Assembly: GCF_028858725.1 (NCBI RefSeq)
Contig: NC_084759.1
Span: forward strand, 140,968,671 to 141,032,670
Source: Colius striatus
Lineage: Eukaryota > Chordata > Aves > Coliiformes > Coliidae
Direction: 5' to 3'
DNA: 64,000 bases
Below, one piece after another: positions 50,101 through 60,857 of this stretch. A program made the translations under genes and the position numbers. Under the pieces are notes generated by a model that was not told the origin of the DNA, searched no databases, and saw only the letters and a program-made list of their open reading frames with translations. Position 1 is the stretch's first letter. Each line of letters begins with the position of its first letter.

Positions 50101-53100
50101 CCCTTTGAAAAAACAAATGGAAACTCACTTGCTAAGCAAGCTCTGCAGAGCTTTGTGCAGATGTTCCTTCAATTCTTGAGACACTTTCTCCCCCAAATGA
50201 GCCAGGCAGTCTTCTATTGAGCTCTCTGGGTTGGCAGGACTGAACACTGGGGAAGTGTGGCAGTCAAATCCTGTAGTGGTAAATGCTGAGAGAACAAAGC
50301 ACACAAAACAAAATAAAATACATTCATATAATAACACCAACAGTCTCGGATATCCAATCCCATCATTTAACACAGCATATATAACGGACAAAGAAACCAC
50401 AAGACTATAGTCAAATTACGTTATGAACCAATTGTAATAAATGAAGCATGGTCCAAATCTATACTGGAAGTGATTCTTACAAGCCATAGATGACTCTGAG
50501 CTACATTTCCCCTCCAGCTCTTCTTTCACCATTGTATCCTAACCAGCAAGTTAGTTGCACGTGCAACGATTCTCAATTTAAAACTGATGCCAACTCCGAT
50601 GGAGCAGCAAGAGTCTCTTCTCTATGGTAAAATCTGCCCACACATGGACATATCTGCACCGGTACTAGAGTATCAATTTTTTAACATGATATTTTGTTCA
50701 TATAGCCTTTTCCTTCTCAGTTTAAAAATTCCATGAAAGGTCTACATGGATGAACATAAACAGATCTAGAGCCTTTCTGCTTCAGATTTCCAATCTACAA
50801 CATACATGCAAAGCAATGTTTTCAAATCAGCCCTTGCTGGGAGTCCTATAAGAGCCACACCTACAGGTTAAAGTACATCACAAAAACACAAATCCAGTGG
50901 AAGTGAGAAATCTGATGCTTTAAGTCCACACTCCTCTGAACGTTAGCTGCTGAGAAACGATTTCACTTCTGTCATCAACTGGAGTAGCTTAATAGCTGCT
51001 TACATTTCATTATTTATAGTAGTCTATTAAATGTCATTCAACTGTTTACTTTGGCTAGACTCCACCACTCCAAACGGTAATGTTTAACTATTTTATTTCA
51101 TGTGACAATGTGTAGAAATTTTGTGGGGAGAGGAGAGTTAAGACATTAGGTATGTCCAAAAACCTCTCAACTAGAGTACCTGTTACAAATTAACCACCAT
51201 TACAGTACACAGAGATTATGGATTGAAATGAGAAAATCTGAAGAGCACCTTCCAAGATTTCTTCATCGAGACATTTTAGCTCCTCCTCGATTTCTATTTT
51301 AATCTTCTCCAAAGCCTCTTTCTCTGAAGCCTGTTGTGCTGTAAGCTGTTGTTGAGTCCCTAAAAGAAATCAGAGAAATAATTCAAATGTAGTATTCAAA
51401 ATAAGGTAGATAATGGAACACAATACTGCAATATTAACTATAAAAGCATTCAAGGTTAAAGTTCTATTTTAAAAAGCAACAGAAAAAGTCTGATACTTTA
51501 AGAACACAAAAGTTTTTTTATATGAACCCAGAAACACACAAACTTCCAGGCCTATTCAAGATAGACTAGGTGCTTTAAATATGAATGTATTTTAAAAAAT
51601 AGAACTGTAGGGAACATATCAAGCAGTCACTAAAACAAATACAGTCATTATCAAATTACACCAAAGCAAAGCAGACTTTGATTTTTAGTAGCAAAATACA
51701 AAATTTATATTGATGCCTAAGAAATCTAAAAAAAAGCCAGAGCAACTATGTAATCACATCAATGAAGAGTCCCAAAATCTACTAACTGTGCATCATATCG
51801 CTGACCATGAGGCGTCTACAGGCCACAGTGAAATAGTTTAAGGCTGGGCTCAAAAGTAAGAGTAGAGCCAAAGGACTCCACAATTGTCTGTCATCTCCTA
51901 ATCAAGTTATTTAGGAACTTGAAATGGCTCTGATTCCCTTGATTCAGATCACAAATACATATTCTGTGTGCTAACTCCAGATATCTGGTAACAAGAGTTG
52001 TCTGAGCCATATCAATCATTGTAATTATTATGCTGTAGCAAAACAGAGACATAAAATGTTTCCAAACATGCCAAGGTATTTAAAGCATTTGAATCTTTAA
52101 GGAACTGCCTGTTGAACATCAACCTTTCCATACAACCTTTACACAGAAGGCTGTATGGCAAGGTATCTACTCCAGTTACTGTTTTATGGGATGTGTACTA
52201 ATGGAAAGACTAGATGTCTCAGACAGTTTCAGCTCAAGACTCTTGTAACTCAGCTGAATTTTCTCTGAGTTTGCTCATCTTTATTTCCGCGGTCAGCTTT
52301 CAAGCATGTCTTCAAATCCCATTCTCAAAGCACACTACAAAAACTCTTCCACTAACTGCTGTTTCATTTCACCAAACTTCACAGAATCAAGAGACTATCA
52401 CTGAAATTTTCTTCTTCCTTTAGTTCTTTAAAATGTCCTGCTTAAGAGATAAAATAGTTCTCTGTTATATCCACATGAACATAAAAGTGAATTTTGTATC
52501 AACTTACCCCTGAAGCAAACAAACAAACACACAAAACTGACCACAAAACTACCACTTCCAGATATTTCTTTCCCTGAGTTTTGGGTCAAGTAGCCCTGCA
52601 CTCTGCTACTTCCAACAGTATTGGTGACAGGGTTATCTAAACCACATTTTCTTAGCTCTCCTATGTCTGAATATTCCTTAGAATTCTTTTTTAGGACTTC
52701 AGGTTCTCCCATGCCCATGCTTTAAACACCACCTCCTGGTCAGTCTTCTGTTAACATTGCCCCTGTCCACTGTTTCTTACTAATTCACCCAAATACTGGC
52801 GACTCTCCAACCTATCTCACCCTTTTTGCACCTACACCAACTGCCTACAGCTCTGCACCCGGGCACCTAGACATCGCTCTGCTCTACAGATGTTCTTCAC
52901 TCAGCTGGAAGAAAAAAGGGGAAAACATTTATATCTGTAATAATGGTATCATTGACTTCATTTCTTCCTCATCACTTAAACGTCACGTCCAAATCCTCAG
53001 GTAAGTCCTGCAACACCCACTGCAGCTTTCTGGCATCTCTGTCTTCATTCCTGTTTTGAAGACACTAAATCGTACTTCAGTGGTCTTACGAATGACTGCT

Positions 53101-56100
53101 TATTTTCTTCAGTTCCTCTCTACTTCAATCTGCTTGAATTAACTTTAAGTGTAGTACTACCTTCCCCTTTCCTGCAAAATGGACACATAGTATCACTAGT
53201 TTTCATATCAGAGTGCCTGAAAACCATAAAAGCGACGATGCTAGTTAACACACACAGATGTGTAGTAAAGTACACTGTGCATTTTCTGTATTTATAAAAC
53301 ACTAGACAATAAGCTTGTAAGGTGTCCTAGATTTGAAAAAGATAAATATTCCACACCACCAACCCACTGAACATGTGCTAATGCTTACAATAGTACTCGA
53401 TAGACACCTGTAAGACAAAATCTTTCTAAACCAATGTACAAGTCAGTGTAGAATGTTCACATTTATTTATGTGAATAGTTTAAGGGAACAACACATAGTT
53501 TAATTTCATTTTATTTAACCATTCACTTACATCATCATCACTATTGCCAGAAAAAGTTTATTTAGCTTCTTAAATCCCTTCTCAAACAGTCTCTCCTTGC
53601 CTCTCTGAACAATAAATTCCAGAGAGGAGCAAACTGTTCCTCCTTTTGATTAACAGACACTAATGCCTTGTCAATCCCTTTAAGGTTGTCTCTTTGAATG
53701 ACCAAACCGCTGCTTCACAGTCAAGTGCAACAAGTACACACAAGCACAAACTCTTCTTTTAACCTGTGCTTCACCTTGTTTATGGAAGGCAAGAGGGCAT
53801 TCAGAAGAGGACCCATTCTCACAGGACTAATGTGATGATGATCACACATGACAAGCTGTCATACTTGATAATAAGTCACGCAGAAAATGGAAGGAAGAGA
53901 AATTCCATTGCTGCCAGTGTACAAAAGAGCTGTTTAGATAATCAGTGCTGCAGTCAATGGTTTCCATCTCGTAACACCCACAACTTTGCAGCAGCTGCTG
54001 ATTCCAACAGCACCTGACTATTCAGTCATGCCAAAACATCAAAAACCTACCTCTCCCGGATCAGTGACTTTGCACTGTTTGTTCCCCTAATTATCAATGG
54101 GCTTCAGCATTCTGCACCTCCTGTAAGTTGACTGCTATGAAGGAAAATTGCACCCATTGTTGTAGAACAGTGTATTCCAACGGCAAAGGTCCTAAGCGAG
54201 TGGTGTCTGTTTCGCCTTTAGACAACTTTCAATTCAATTTTCAAAAAGGTAGAATAAAACAGTAAAAATAGCTTCTAGTAGATGAGAACATATTTTCATT
54301 CTTAAATGATGCAAACAGTTACAGCAGAAATGGCACTTGTAAGATTCGTAAACACTGAATCCTTTCGTATGCCAAAAAAGTTAGTTTGCCTATTATGGGC
54401 TTTTAGTAAACTGACTCTGAAAGGTGCCTTCCCAACCCAAAGAAAGAAAAAAATCTCTGTTACTCAGCCTTACACAAAAAAAGTGAGTGCATTTTACTTT
54501 CTGTTTATGGAATAAATGTTCCCTTTTGCACAAGTGTGTTCTTGTTATGACTTTGGTTTTCAGGTATTTGGAGGTAACCTGCAAAGTAGGGGAAAATGAA
54601 TTCTAAAAGTCCATCAAACACCGCATCACTGAAATCAAACAGTGTTATGACTACCAAACATATCTAATACTTCAGTAAAACCCCACCTATAAGGCCATTC
54701 CAAAAGTTTAGTAAGAATACAAAACCAACCCATTCCCCAGATTTGACCCCAGGAGGAGGAGGGATGGGAAGTCACTCATCAGAGCCAGAAAACCCGTACA
54801 TTTGATCCTAGTGTTTGTGTCAAACTACAGCTAACAAGAGAAAACAGGAACTGTAAAGACAAACTGAAAAGGGGTTATGGCTTTTTAGTTCAGGCAAATG
54901 CAGGACGGATGAAAAACAAAGCTACTGATGTCATAGATTGCTGCTGACTTTTCTTTTTCTCTCATGCTTATAATTTTAATTCACCAATATCTCTGTTTTC
55001 GAGTTCTCCTAAGTCTCTATATTAATTTCTGTATAGTCAACATTGACTTAAAAATTTACTTTCAGCATGATTCTAATTTCTTTAACAGCTCAGATTTTTT
55101 AAAGAGAAAAAGTAAGCATTTAAAATTTCTGTAAACACTGGGAAGTGACAGAAATATAAGAAAACTCTTTTTAATGTATTCATCTGCTTCCTTTAATGAA
55201 AAGCATATCCACTACCACAGCAAACTCCAGAATACAGACTGCCATACACAAATGTAGTCCTTCATTTGAGCAATGTTTAAAAGAAGCTCTTTATAAACTG
55301 TAAGAAGGCTCAGCTGAAAATAAACTAAAAAAAATCCAAAATATTAAGAACCAAGAAGAGACAAGACGTTGCCAACTAGCAATCAACATATATTTTTTGT
55401 GGACTGAGATGAGTCTTAATTAAGTGGGAATTCACAGTCCAGTGAGAGGGAAGACCTCTTCCTTCTTCAAGTCACACCCCAAAAATTCCTTTTGTTGCTT
55501 CAGTTCAGGAAATAGCTGGTCTGACCTACAACATGTACCTTTTCGGCCTGTGACTTTTCGACGAAAATAGGGACATTCTGCCCCAAGAGGAAAGTTTCTA
55601 AAGAATGAATTATCCATCTAAGCTAAAACCACCTCAAAAACTCCTTCATTTCCTATAGATCAACAGTAGATTTTAACAGAAGGGTAAATGAAGATACAGA
55701 GATGGAGTGAGAAGAAGACCAAGATACTTCTGCAAGAGTCAGTCCAAGTGTCACCTTGGATGACAGAAAATCTTACAACATGTATCCAACCCATGACGGT
55801 CAAAAGCACATAAAAGAGGTACTACTGGCCACTAAGGAACCTTGAGCTCACCCAGAATGCGAGACCTGACCATTTCTGCCTATCTGTACATGTATTTCCT
55901 GAGATATACCTGAAGCAAGTGAACAAATACATGTAAAAGCCATTTCTCTCAGTAATTCAGTGTGTGGGAAACCACTAAAATGCCTTGATCATAGCACTTT
56001 ATATGGTAATTCCAAAACAGACAATAGGTGGTCAGAAGAACATTAAGCACAGTAATTGAAGCACTGTGGATAGCAAGCACCTCAGGGAAACTGTAAAACT

Positions 56101-59100
56101 GTCAAAACCTTGTTCACCTCTTGAGTAATCTATGCTATCATGTGAGAGTAACATTGATTATAAATCTTCCAGATGCTGTGTGAGCTAAGACATTATTAAA
56201 GATTTCTCATTCTGACAAGGAAAACACAGAAAAACTACTTTATTTCACAATCTTTGTTACAGTCACAGGCTCATGGGATGTGGTCAAAACATGGTGAAGT
56301 AGATTAAAAGCCAGAAATACACTACAAGGTGCTCCTTGATGACACAAAAAAGGCATTTGGAATACAAGTATATTGAATCACAAAGTACTTTGTCTCACTT
56401 AAAAATTAAATAGTACTAACTGCAGCAGATTGGATGCTTCTATACAGAGCATGAACTTCAGGGGGAAAAACATAGAAATGTTTTCCAATACTTGACATTT
56501 ATTTTCTGTGCATGAATCAGTACATAAGTTCTGAGGAGATACTAAATCATCTCCCCGCAATCTACTGACAAGATGAGAGCTTTCACATATTTTAAATAAT
56601 TGTTCTTGTCTGTTGCCTCAAACCACATAAAGCTAGGCAGATGACATCATCTTTTATCAAATCTGTATTATTCACCTACCTAAAAACCTACCAAAAGTTA
56701 ATACAATTCAGCCCTAACAGACTTTGCATTAAATAAACTCAAGTGAGTGTTATGCAGAATTACTATTCTGCCCAAAACTGCAATAGGAATAATTTCTCAA
56801 ATTATTGCCCCGTTAAGTTTGATGGATTTTCCCCTGGAGACACTGAAATCCACCACAGAACACTACACTGAAAACAACAATAGAATACTATAGAGGTGTA
56901 ATGTTAAAAAGATAGGTTTGTCCAATAAAACTGTCTTTTCTTCAAGAGCCTAGATCTTGTAATTGCAGTCATTTTTCTTGTAACAAAATCAAGACCACTC
57001 AAGAGGTCCAAAAGGAAGTATAGTGAGGTAATTTTCTAGAATTTGTCTGAGTTTTCCCTAAATAAATTCCCTCTGAAAACTACCAGTCTCATAAAGCACA
57101 TCATGTCTGCAAAAAATGAGTTTTAACTTGAAATGTACTCTTATCTGAGTTTTTTGAACAGAGACACGTGCATTATAATAAGTTTCTAGTACAAAATGCA
57201 GAGGTTTGTGAGAGATGACCTTGGGAGGAAAGCAAGAGGAATGGACAAAAGCATTCAGTTTTTCCTACTAGTCCTAGCAGAGATAAAATAGTATCACTCC
57301 TGTTGGGAAAGGTTGTATTTTTTGCTGGGTTTTTTGTCCCACTCTCTAGTCAGAGTGTTGAAACACCACTGAAATTTGGAAAACTGCTGTAGAAGGAGAC
57401 CCAAGGGAGCTACTGAAATACTAAGTACACCTAGTGTGCCTTATTTCCCCATGTTCTGTGTACATGCAGTGGAAAGACAGAAGATGCTCCAGCGGGTGAT
57501 AAAGTGGCTGCAATCAGGCTCCTGCTCTGAACCGCCCTCTAGAGGAGTCCCTCACTGTCCTAATACACAAGGAGATGAAAGAGACTCAATTACATGAGGA
57601 CAAAGCCTGCCTTTCTGGATGCTCCCCTTACACTGCAAGATAGAGAAAACAGACAGACTAAGGACTCTAGATCTAAGAAAAATGTTTGAAGGGAAAATGC
57701 CATAGAGCAGAGTCAATATCTCCTATGAAATACGTAAGATAGTGTTTTGCAACCAAAATAGAAACAGGCAACAGCCAAAACCAATGCCTGAATCATTTCA
57801 TATGAAAGATCTGTCATCACAATAATCAAATTAAAGAAAGATAAGATTAAATGACAGGTACTTTGTATCAAAATCCTCTCAATTAATAAATCAACAGCAT
57901 TCAGCCATAGAGAGCAGAAAGACTACTGACCAGCATTTTCAAACACCACAAAAATCATCAATAAAAGGAACTTGGGATCAGTCAAGATATCATATCGGTG
58001 ATTGACAACACTGCTTGAAAAACACACTGATGAGGATCACGTAGTGTCTTACTCTTGCTGTCCCTCATATGTCTTCCTCAGCAAAACCAAGAAGTTTCCT
58101 CTTCATGATGGGATTGTACACAACTATTCATTTTCATTTACTGGCTTTCAGATCTCTTTTGTTGTAAGCTGGTTTCTCAGATGGCTCTTGTTACTGTAAT
58201 ACCCAGCTACCTTCCAGCAGCACATTAGGGAGTGCAGCTAATAAACACATTACCGACTGCTGCTTCTCTCCCTCGGGGAGAATATAGAGCATATAGAGCA
58301 GAGTGCTTGTGGCAAGTAGGCATCAGCCATGTGCCAGACAACAAAGAGATACAGACTGTATATATAAACTGCTCAATATTCAAAGGAGATGCATACTGTA
58401 CTTCAAAATAGACCCACGGCTGTTACCACACCTACCCTGAGAGTGCCGCTGAAGCAACTGTTCAACTACTAGCAATGAGAGAAGTAGGAGAAAGGATTTT
58501 TAAAAAGTAACTGTCAGACGAATGAAAGCTGTTGGAAACAGGAAAAGCAGAAAAGCACCAGGAAAAGTGAGTTAGGAAAGAACAAAACAAACCTTGAAGC
58601 AGTAGGATAGTGTTTGCGCTTAGCTCAATAACAGCCTGAAGCCCACCCAAGGCATTACAAAATACAGTGAGAAACAATCAGGCAAATTAAAAGGGGGAAA
58701 TACTTTGTTCAGAGGCTTTGATCAGAAAGCAGTAAAAACACTGAAAGAGAGATCTAGTTACAGTGAAAGATGACCAAGAGGAGAAAAGTTGTGGTCACTG
58801 TCTGGTTTGGGGAGTGAGGATGGGGGAAATGTAGAATATCCTGTTTAGAGCGGAAAGTTTAGAGCAACTAGGATGAAGCAACAAGGATAGATTTGGAAAA
58901 TATGCTTTAGTGTATTTTAATAGCAAATCCAGCTACAGCCTGCTGTCATGCAAGCAAACATATATAAACAATACCTGAAAAGTAGACTCAGCAGTTATCT
59001 TTACTCAGAAGCTTAAAAGTCCTTTTAACTAAGTACAATAATTTTATTTCGGCATTTATAGCTTCTTCTTAGAATGGTTTAATATCGCTCTTTAAGTCAA

Positions 59101-60788
59101 ATGTTTCTCGGAGGATTTAGTAATAAGAATAATTTGAACGGTTTCCCCTCGATTTGTAAATATTTCAATTGTAACTACAGCCAAATTATTACAGCAAAAA
59201 CCTTTAAGACTAACAGGTTCCTTTCTGAATCTTACATTTAAAGGACAAAGCAGCCTCTTCCACATTGCAGCTTTATATGTACTAAACACATTTCCGGTTA
59301 TAGCCCAGTTATCTCAGATGGGATATTCAGAATGAGACTTTATTGCTAAAATAAGCAAATTTTCCAACCAAGAGATTTAAGAAACAGCATCTTGGCACTA
59401 AAGTGCCTCCCCTATCTTGGACCACAGATTCAGTCAAAGTGGAAGTAATAATCATACCTAAATATACTGAGATTAATGTTATAAACAACATCTAATATAA
59501 CCAGCATGTGTTACATGCTTTAGTGACAAACTGGTAAAAGAATTTCAGTCATAACTGTGACGCTATCTTTTGTTTTCAATAACTCACTTCATGACAGGCA
59601 AGTTCAGTAAATGAGAGAGCATGCATTCTTAAATGCTTGCCCAAAAAAACAAAAGGATTGTTGTTTTCTTCAAATGTTGCTTTCAACAGAGCAGTTTCTG
59701 CATGACAGGAATCAGTAGGACAGAAATGTCATTAAGAAGTGACAAGCCACCAATACAGTCTTGACAAACAACACTGTTTAAGCACTTGCCACCATAAAAT
59801 AAAGTAAGTTCTACTACCTAGTTTATGTGGAACACAATCTATCAAACTTTTTTTTTACTCTGCCTTCTATTTATTTAACCTCCTATATATGCATAGGCCT
59901 GTTCTGGCAGAAACATCTGAATCTGACTCCAGGCAGCCCTTGACTTCTCGAAAATAAACAAACAGATGCAGTATAGGCCAGGTTAAGCTTCACATCTCTG
60001 CCCTACCGTTGACTGACAACCTCAGAAGTGTTAACATAATAGGGCAAAAGTATTTAGCACATGTGATTGCTCAAGGCACTGCCCACAGTTTATGCCAGTA
60101 AACACCACCTCATCTCTGCTTACTTTCACTTCCCTCCCAAAAAAAGCAAGCACGGGCTCAAATTGTCAAGACGGCTCAACAAAGATAATACACGTCTATC
60201 CCTCCTAACCTCCAGGCAGCTACTAACACAACTTATTTGCTTCATAACCACCAATCAGCCCTGGCATAAATCAAATTAAAACAACAATCTAAATACAAAC
60301 AGTTTTGTTTCCACTAGTATCTTTTCTCATTATTTTAAATGAATAAAATAAGAGATGAGTTACCCTAAACACCAGGCACCTGCATCCAGGCAAAATTCCA
60401 CATCGATGCACAAACAGCTGAAGAACTAATTGCAAATACAGTCACATATGTAAAAAGGTACAGATCTTAGAATCATAGAATGGGTTGGAAGGGACCTTCA
60501 GAGATCATCCAGTCCAACCCCCCTGCCAAACCAGGTCTACCTCAATCGAGCCAAGCAGGAACATGCCCAGGTGGGTTTTGAAAACCTCCAGAGAAGGAAA
60601 CTCCGCAAACCCCCTGGGCAGCCTGTGCCAGGGCTCCCTCACCCTCATAGTAAAATAGTTTTCTCACCTTGAGTTGAAGGAGGAGGATGCTGCTGTGGCT
60701 TCTCTTGTGATAAAAGTCCCAAGTAGCTGAGAACTACGTATTTTGTTTCATAGTGAAATCCTACAGGCACAGCAGTAGAGGACGCCAT
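28386..60788 (-). CDS. BCL2L13: BCL2L13 (Bcl-rambo), mitochondrial BCL2-family protein (6 coding exons, 468 aa)
   Basis: The coding parts in gene order are 60788-60668, 51359-51249, 50285-50129, 46765-46696, 40993-40850 and 29189-28386. They sum to 1407 bases and remain in frame to TAA. Seen: an N-terminal [16 protein letters not shown] segment; an acidic region with [12 protein letters not shown]; a [13 protein letters not shown] segment; a BH1-like [13 protein letters not shown]; a BH2-like [20 protein letters not shown]; the duplicated [22 protein letters not shown] region; SWQQV; a Glu/Lys/Pro-rich linker; and a C-terminal membrane segment (about 444-465) followed by RKK. Family knowledge: a tail-anchored outer mitochondrial membrane protein that drives fission and mitophagy by binding LC3 and can promote apoptosis. 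The human protein is 485 aa. The shortfall lies mainly in the linker and the repeats before the membrane anchor. Its 5' UTR exon(s) and promoter are outside the window. Confidence 0.96.
28398..28463 (-). other. BCL2L13: C-terminal transmembrane anchor of BCL2L13
   Basis: This encodes about residues 444-465, an unbroken stretch of Ala, Val, Leu, Ile and Gly followed by RKK. A short helix with basic residues at the extreme C-terminus fits tail-anchoring in the mitochondrial outer membrane. Confidence 0.9.
28953..28964 (-). other. BCL2L13: LC3-interacting region (WQQV) of BCL2L13
   Basis: Residues 277-280 read Trp-Gln-Gln-Val, aligned with the human WQQI motif that binds LC3. The W-x-x-hydrophobic rule is kept (V for I). 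Function here is inferred. Confidence 0.8.
32597..32807 (+). other. Unidentified open segment with good splice sites (candidate exon)
   Basis: The segment is preceded by CTCGTCCCCCTCACAG and followed by GATACAG|GTAAGATC, both close to consensus. It is open for 70 codons in one frame from the acceptor, reading [20 protein letters not shown] at its start. I do not recognise the protein. It lies antisense inside a BCL2L13 intron. It could be an exon of an unannotated + strand transcript, a fragment of a decayed gene, or chance: an open frame of this length is not rare in 64 kb. Confidence 0.25.
37009..37071 (+). repeat. 63-base uninterrupted purine tract
   Basis: Only A and G occur over this stretch, as GGAGGAAAGA-type units. 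The tract lies in a BCL2L13 intron, where the sense strand is polypyrimidine. Such tracts can adopt triplex (H-DNA) structures. Confidence 0.9.
38079..38330 (-). mobile_element. CR1 LINE fragment, - orientation
   Basis: The reverse complement of a CR1 3' end runs from CAGAATCATAGAAATG through TCAAGTCCAGCCTTTGTCCC, GTGACTCCACCACCTCCCTG and GGGCAGCCCGTTCCAATGCC to AAATTCCTCCTCATATCCAG. It is in sense orientation with BCL2L13. Confidence 0.93.
40533..40690 (+). mobile_element. Old, diverged CR1-like fragment
   Basis: GGAATAGACTGCCTGGGGAA, ACTGTGGAATCC and AAGATCCCTTTCCAACTACA resemble CR1 3' blocks in order, but with much divergence. The fragment ends about 160 bases from the BCL2L13 exon at 40850. 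Confidence 0.6.
40850..40993 (-). CDS. BCL2L13: BCL2L13 exon encoding the BH1-to-BH2 region
   Basis: The exon is exactly 48 codons (residues 154-201). The acceptor on the - strand is TGTTTTTTGAAG and the donor is GGATGG|GTAAGA. It includes [20 protein letters not shown] and [15 protein letters not shown], the BH2-like block with the GGW ending. Confidence 0.95.
40994..46695 (-). other. BCL2L13: BCL2L13 intron (5.7 kb)
   Basis: AT-rich sequence without recognisable mobile elements or exons. The strongest AT bias is at 43.61-43.76 kb. Confidence 0.8.
43618..43757. repeat. Very AT-rich low-complexity stretch
   Basis: About 140 bases made almost entirely of A and T, with a repeated AGTCAATAAT unit. 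It lies within a BCL2L13 intron, with no evidence of coding. Confidence 0.8.
46696..46765 (-). CDS. BCL2L13: BCL2L13 70-base exon
   Basis: The acceptor is CTTCTGCAG and the donor is AACAAG|GTACCA. It encodes residues 130-153, [20 protein letters not shown] then WNK, leading into the BH1-like block. The first base completes Lys130 across the junction, confirming the phase. Confidence 0.94.
47967..48072 (-). mobile_element. Short CR1 3' end, - orientation
   Basis: The blocks AGAATCACAGAATGGTAGGG, TTGGAGGAGACCTCAAGATA and CATCTAGTCCAACTCCCCTG are the reverse complement of the CR1 terminus. The AGAATCACA start is doubled, reflecting the CR1 tail repeat. Confidence 0.92.
48731..48793 (+). mobile_element. 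Very short CR1 3' tail, + orientation
   Basis: GAGTTGGACTAGACGATCTA, AAGGTCCCTTCCAACCTCTA and CCATTCTATGATTCTATGA form a clear CR1 end with the 8-base tail repeat. The 30 bases before it (GAAGGAACCTTTAAAGATCA) look like the same end inverted. Confidence 0.9.
48932..49145 (-). mobile_element. CR1 LINE fragment, - orientation
   Basis: GGAATCACAGAATGGTTGAC, GGAAGGCACTGCTGGAGAAC and CCTGTCCAACCTCCCTGCAT are followed by ACAACCTGTGCCAGACCTGT and TGAGGGTGATGATGTTCAG-like CR1 sequence. In sense with BCL2L13. Confidence 0.85.
50129..50285 (-). CDS. BCL2L13: BCL2L13 157-base exon
   Basis: The acceptor is TGTTCTCTCAG and the donor is AGCAA|GTGAGT. It encodes residues 78-129, including [20 protein letters not shown] and [20 protein letters not shown]. 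The first base pair completes Ala78 and the last two bases begin Lys130. Confidence 0.95.
50286..51248 (-). other. BCL2L13: BCL2L13 intron (963 bases)
   Basis: A short intron with no recognisable repeat or further exon. Confidence 0.85.
51249..51359 (-). CDS. BCL2L13: BCL2L13 111-base exon
   Basis: The acceptor on the - strand is TTTCTTTTAG and the donor is TTGGAAG|GTGCTC. It encodes residues 41-77, Gln- and Glu-rich with [20 protein letters not shown] then [15 protein letters not shown]. The acidic helix matches human EIEEELKSLD. The donor GTGCTC is weaker than the others in the gene. Confidence 0.92.
51360..60667 (-). other. BCL2L13: BCL2L13 intron after the first coding exon (9.3 kb)
   Basis: AT-rich DNA with scattered small open frames lacking coding character. 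A CR1 occupies the last 190 bases next to the donor. No other recognisable element. Confidence 0.75.
60472..60660 (-). mobile_element. CR1 LINE fragment abutting a BCL2L13 splice donor
   Basis: The reverse complement of a CR1 3' region runs from AGAATCATAGAATGGGTTGG through CATCCAGTCCAACCCCCCTG, CAGGTGGGTTTTGAAAACCT, CTGGGCAGCCTGTGCCAGGG and CTCCCTCACCCTCATAGTAA. It is in sense orientation with BCL2L13. Its 5' limit is about seven bases from the exon end at 60668. Confidence 0.93.
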
Positions 60789-60857
60789 TGGGTTGGCTTG
60801 CGACGTGGCAGTGCTCTTAGGGGGCACGTAGGGGTTTTTCTGGGGAACTGAGGAAGA
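60668..60857 (-). CDS. BCL2L13: BCL2L13 first coding exon
   Basis: The acceptor on the - strand is TTCTTTCCTTACAG and the donor is CTCAAG|GTGAGAA. The coding part is 60788-60668 and encodes [20 protein letters not shown] onward to residue 40 plus one base. I chose this ATG because MASS-TVP-GFHYETK matches the human N-terminus. The 69 bases upstream in the exon are in frame and free of stops, so they are either 5' UTR or a lineage-specific extension. Confidence 0.93.

Larger units (their letters stand above)
46766..50128 (-). other. BCL2L13: BCL2L13 intron (3.4 kb)
   Basis: The intron holds three CR1 fragments between 47.97 and 49.15 kb in mixed orientation. Nothing else is recognised. Confidence 0.8.
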
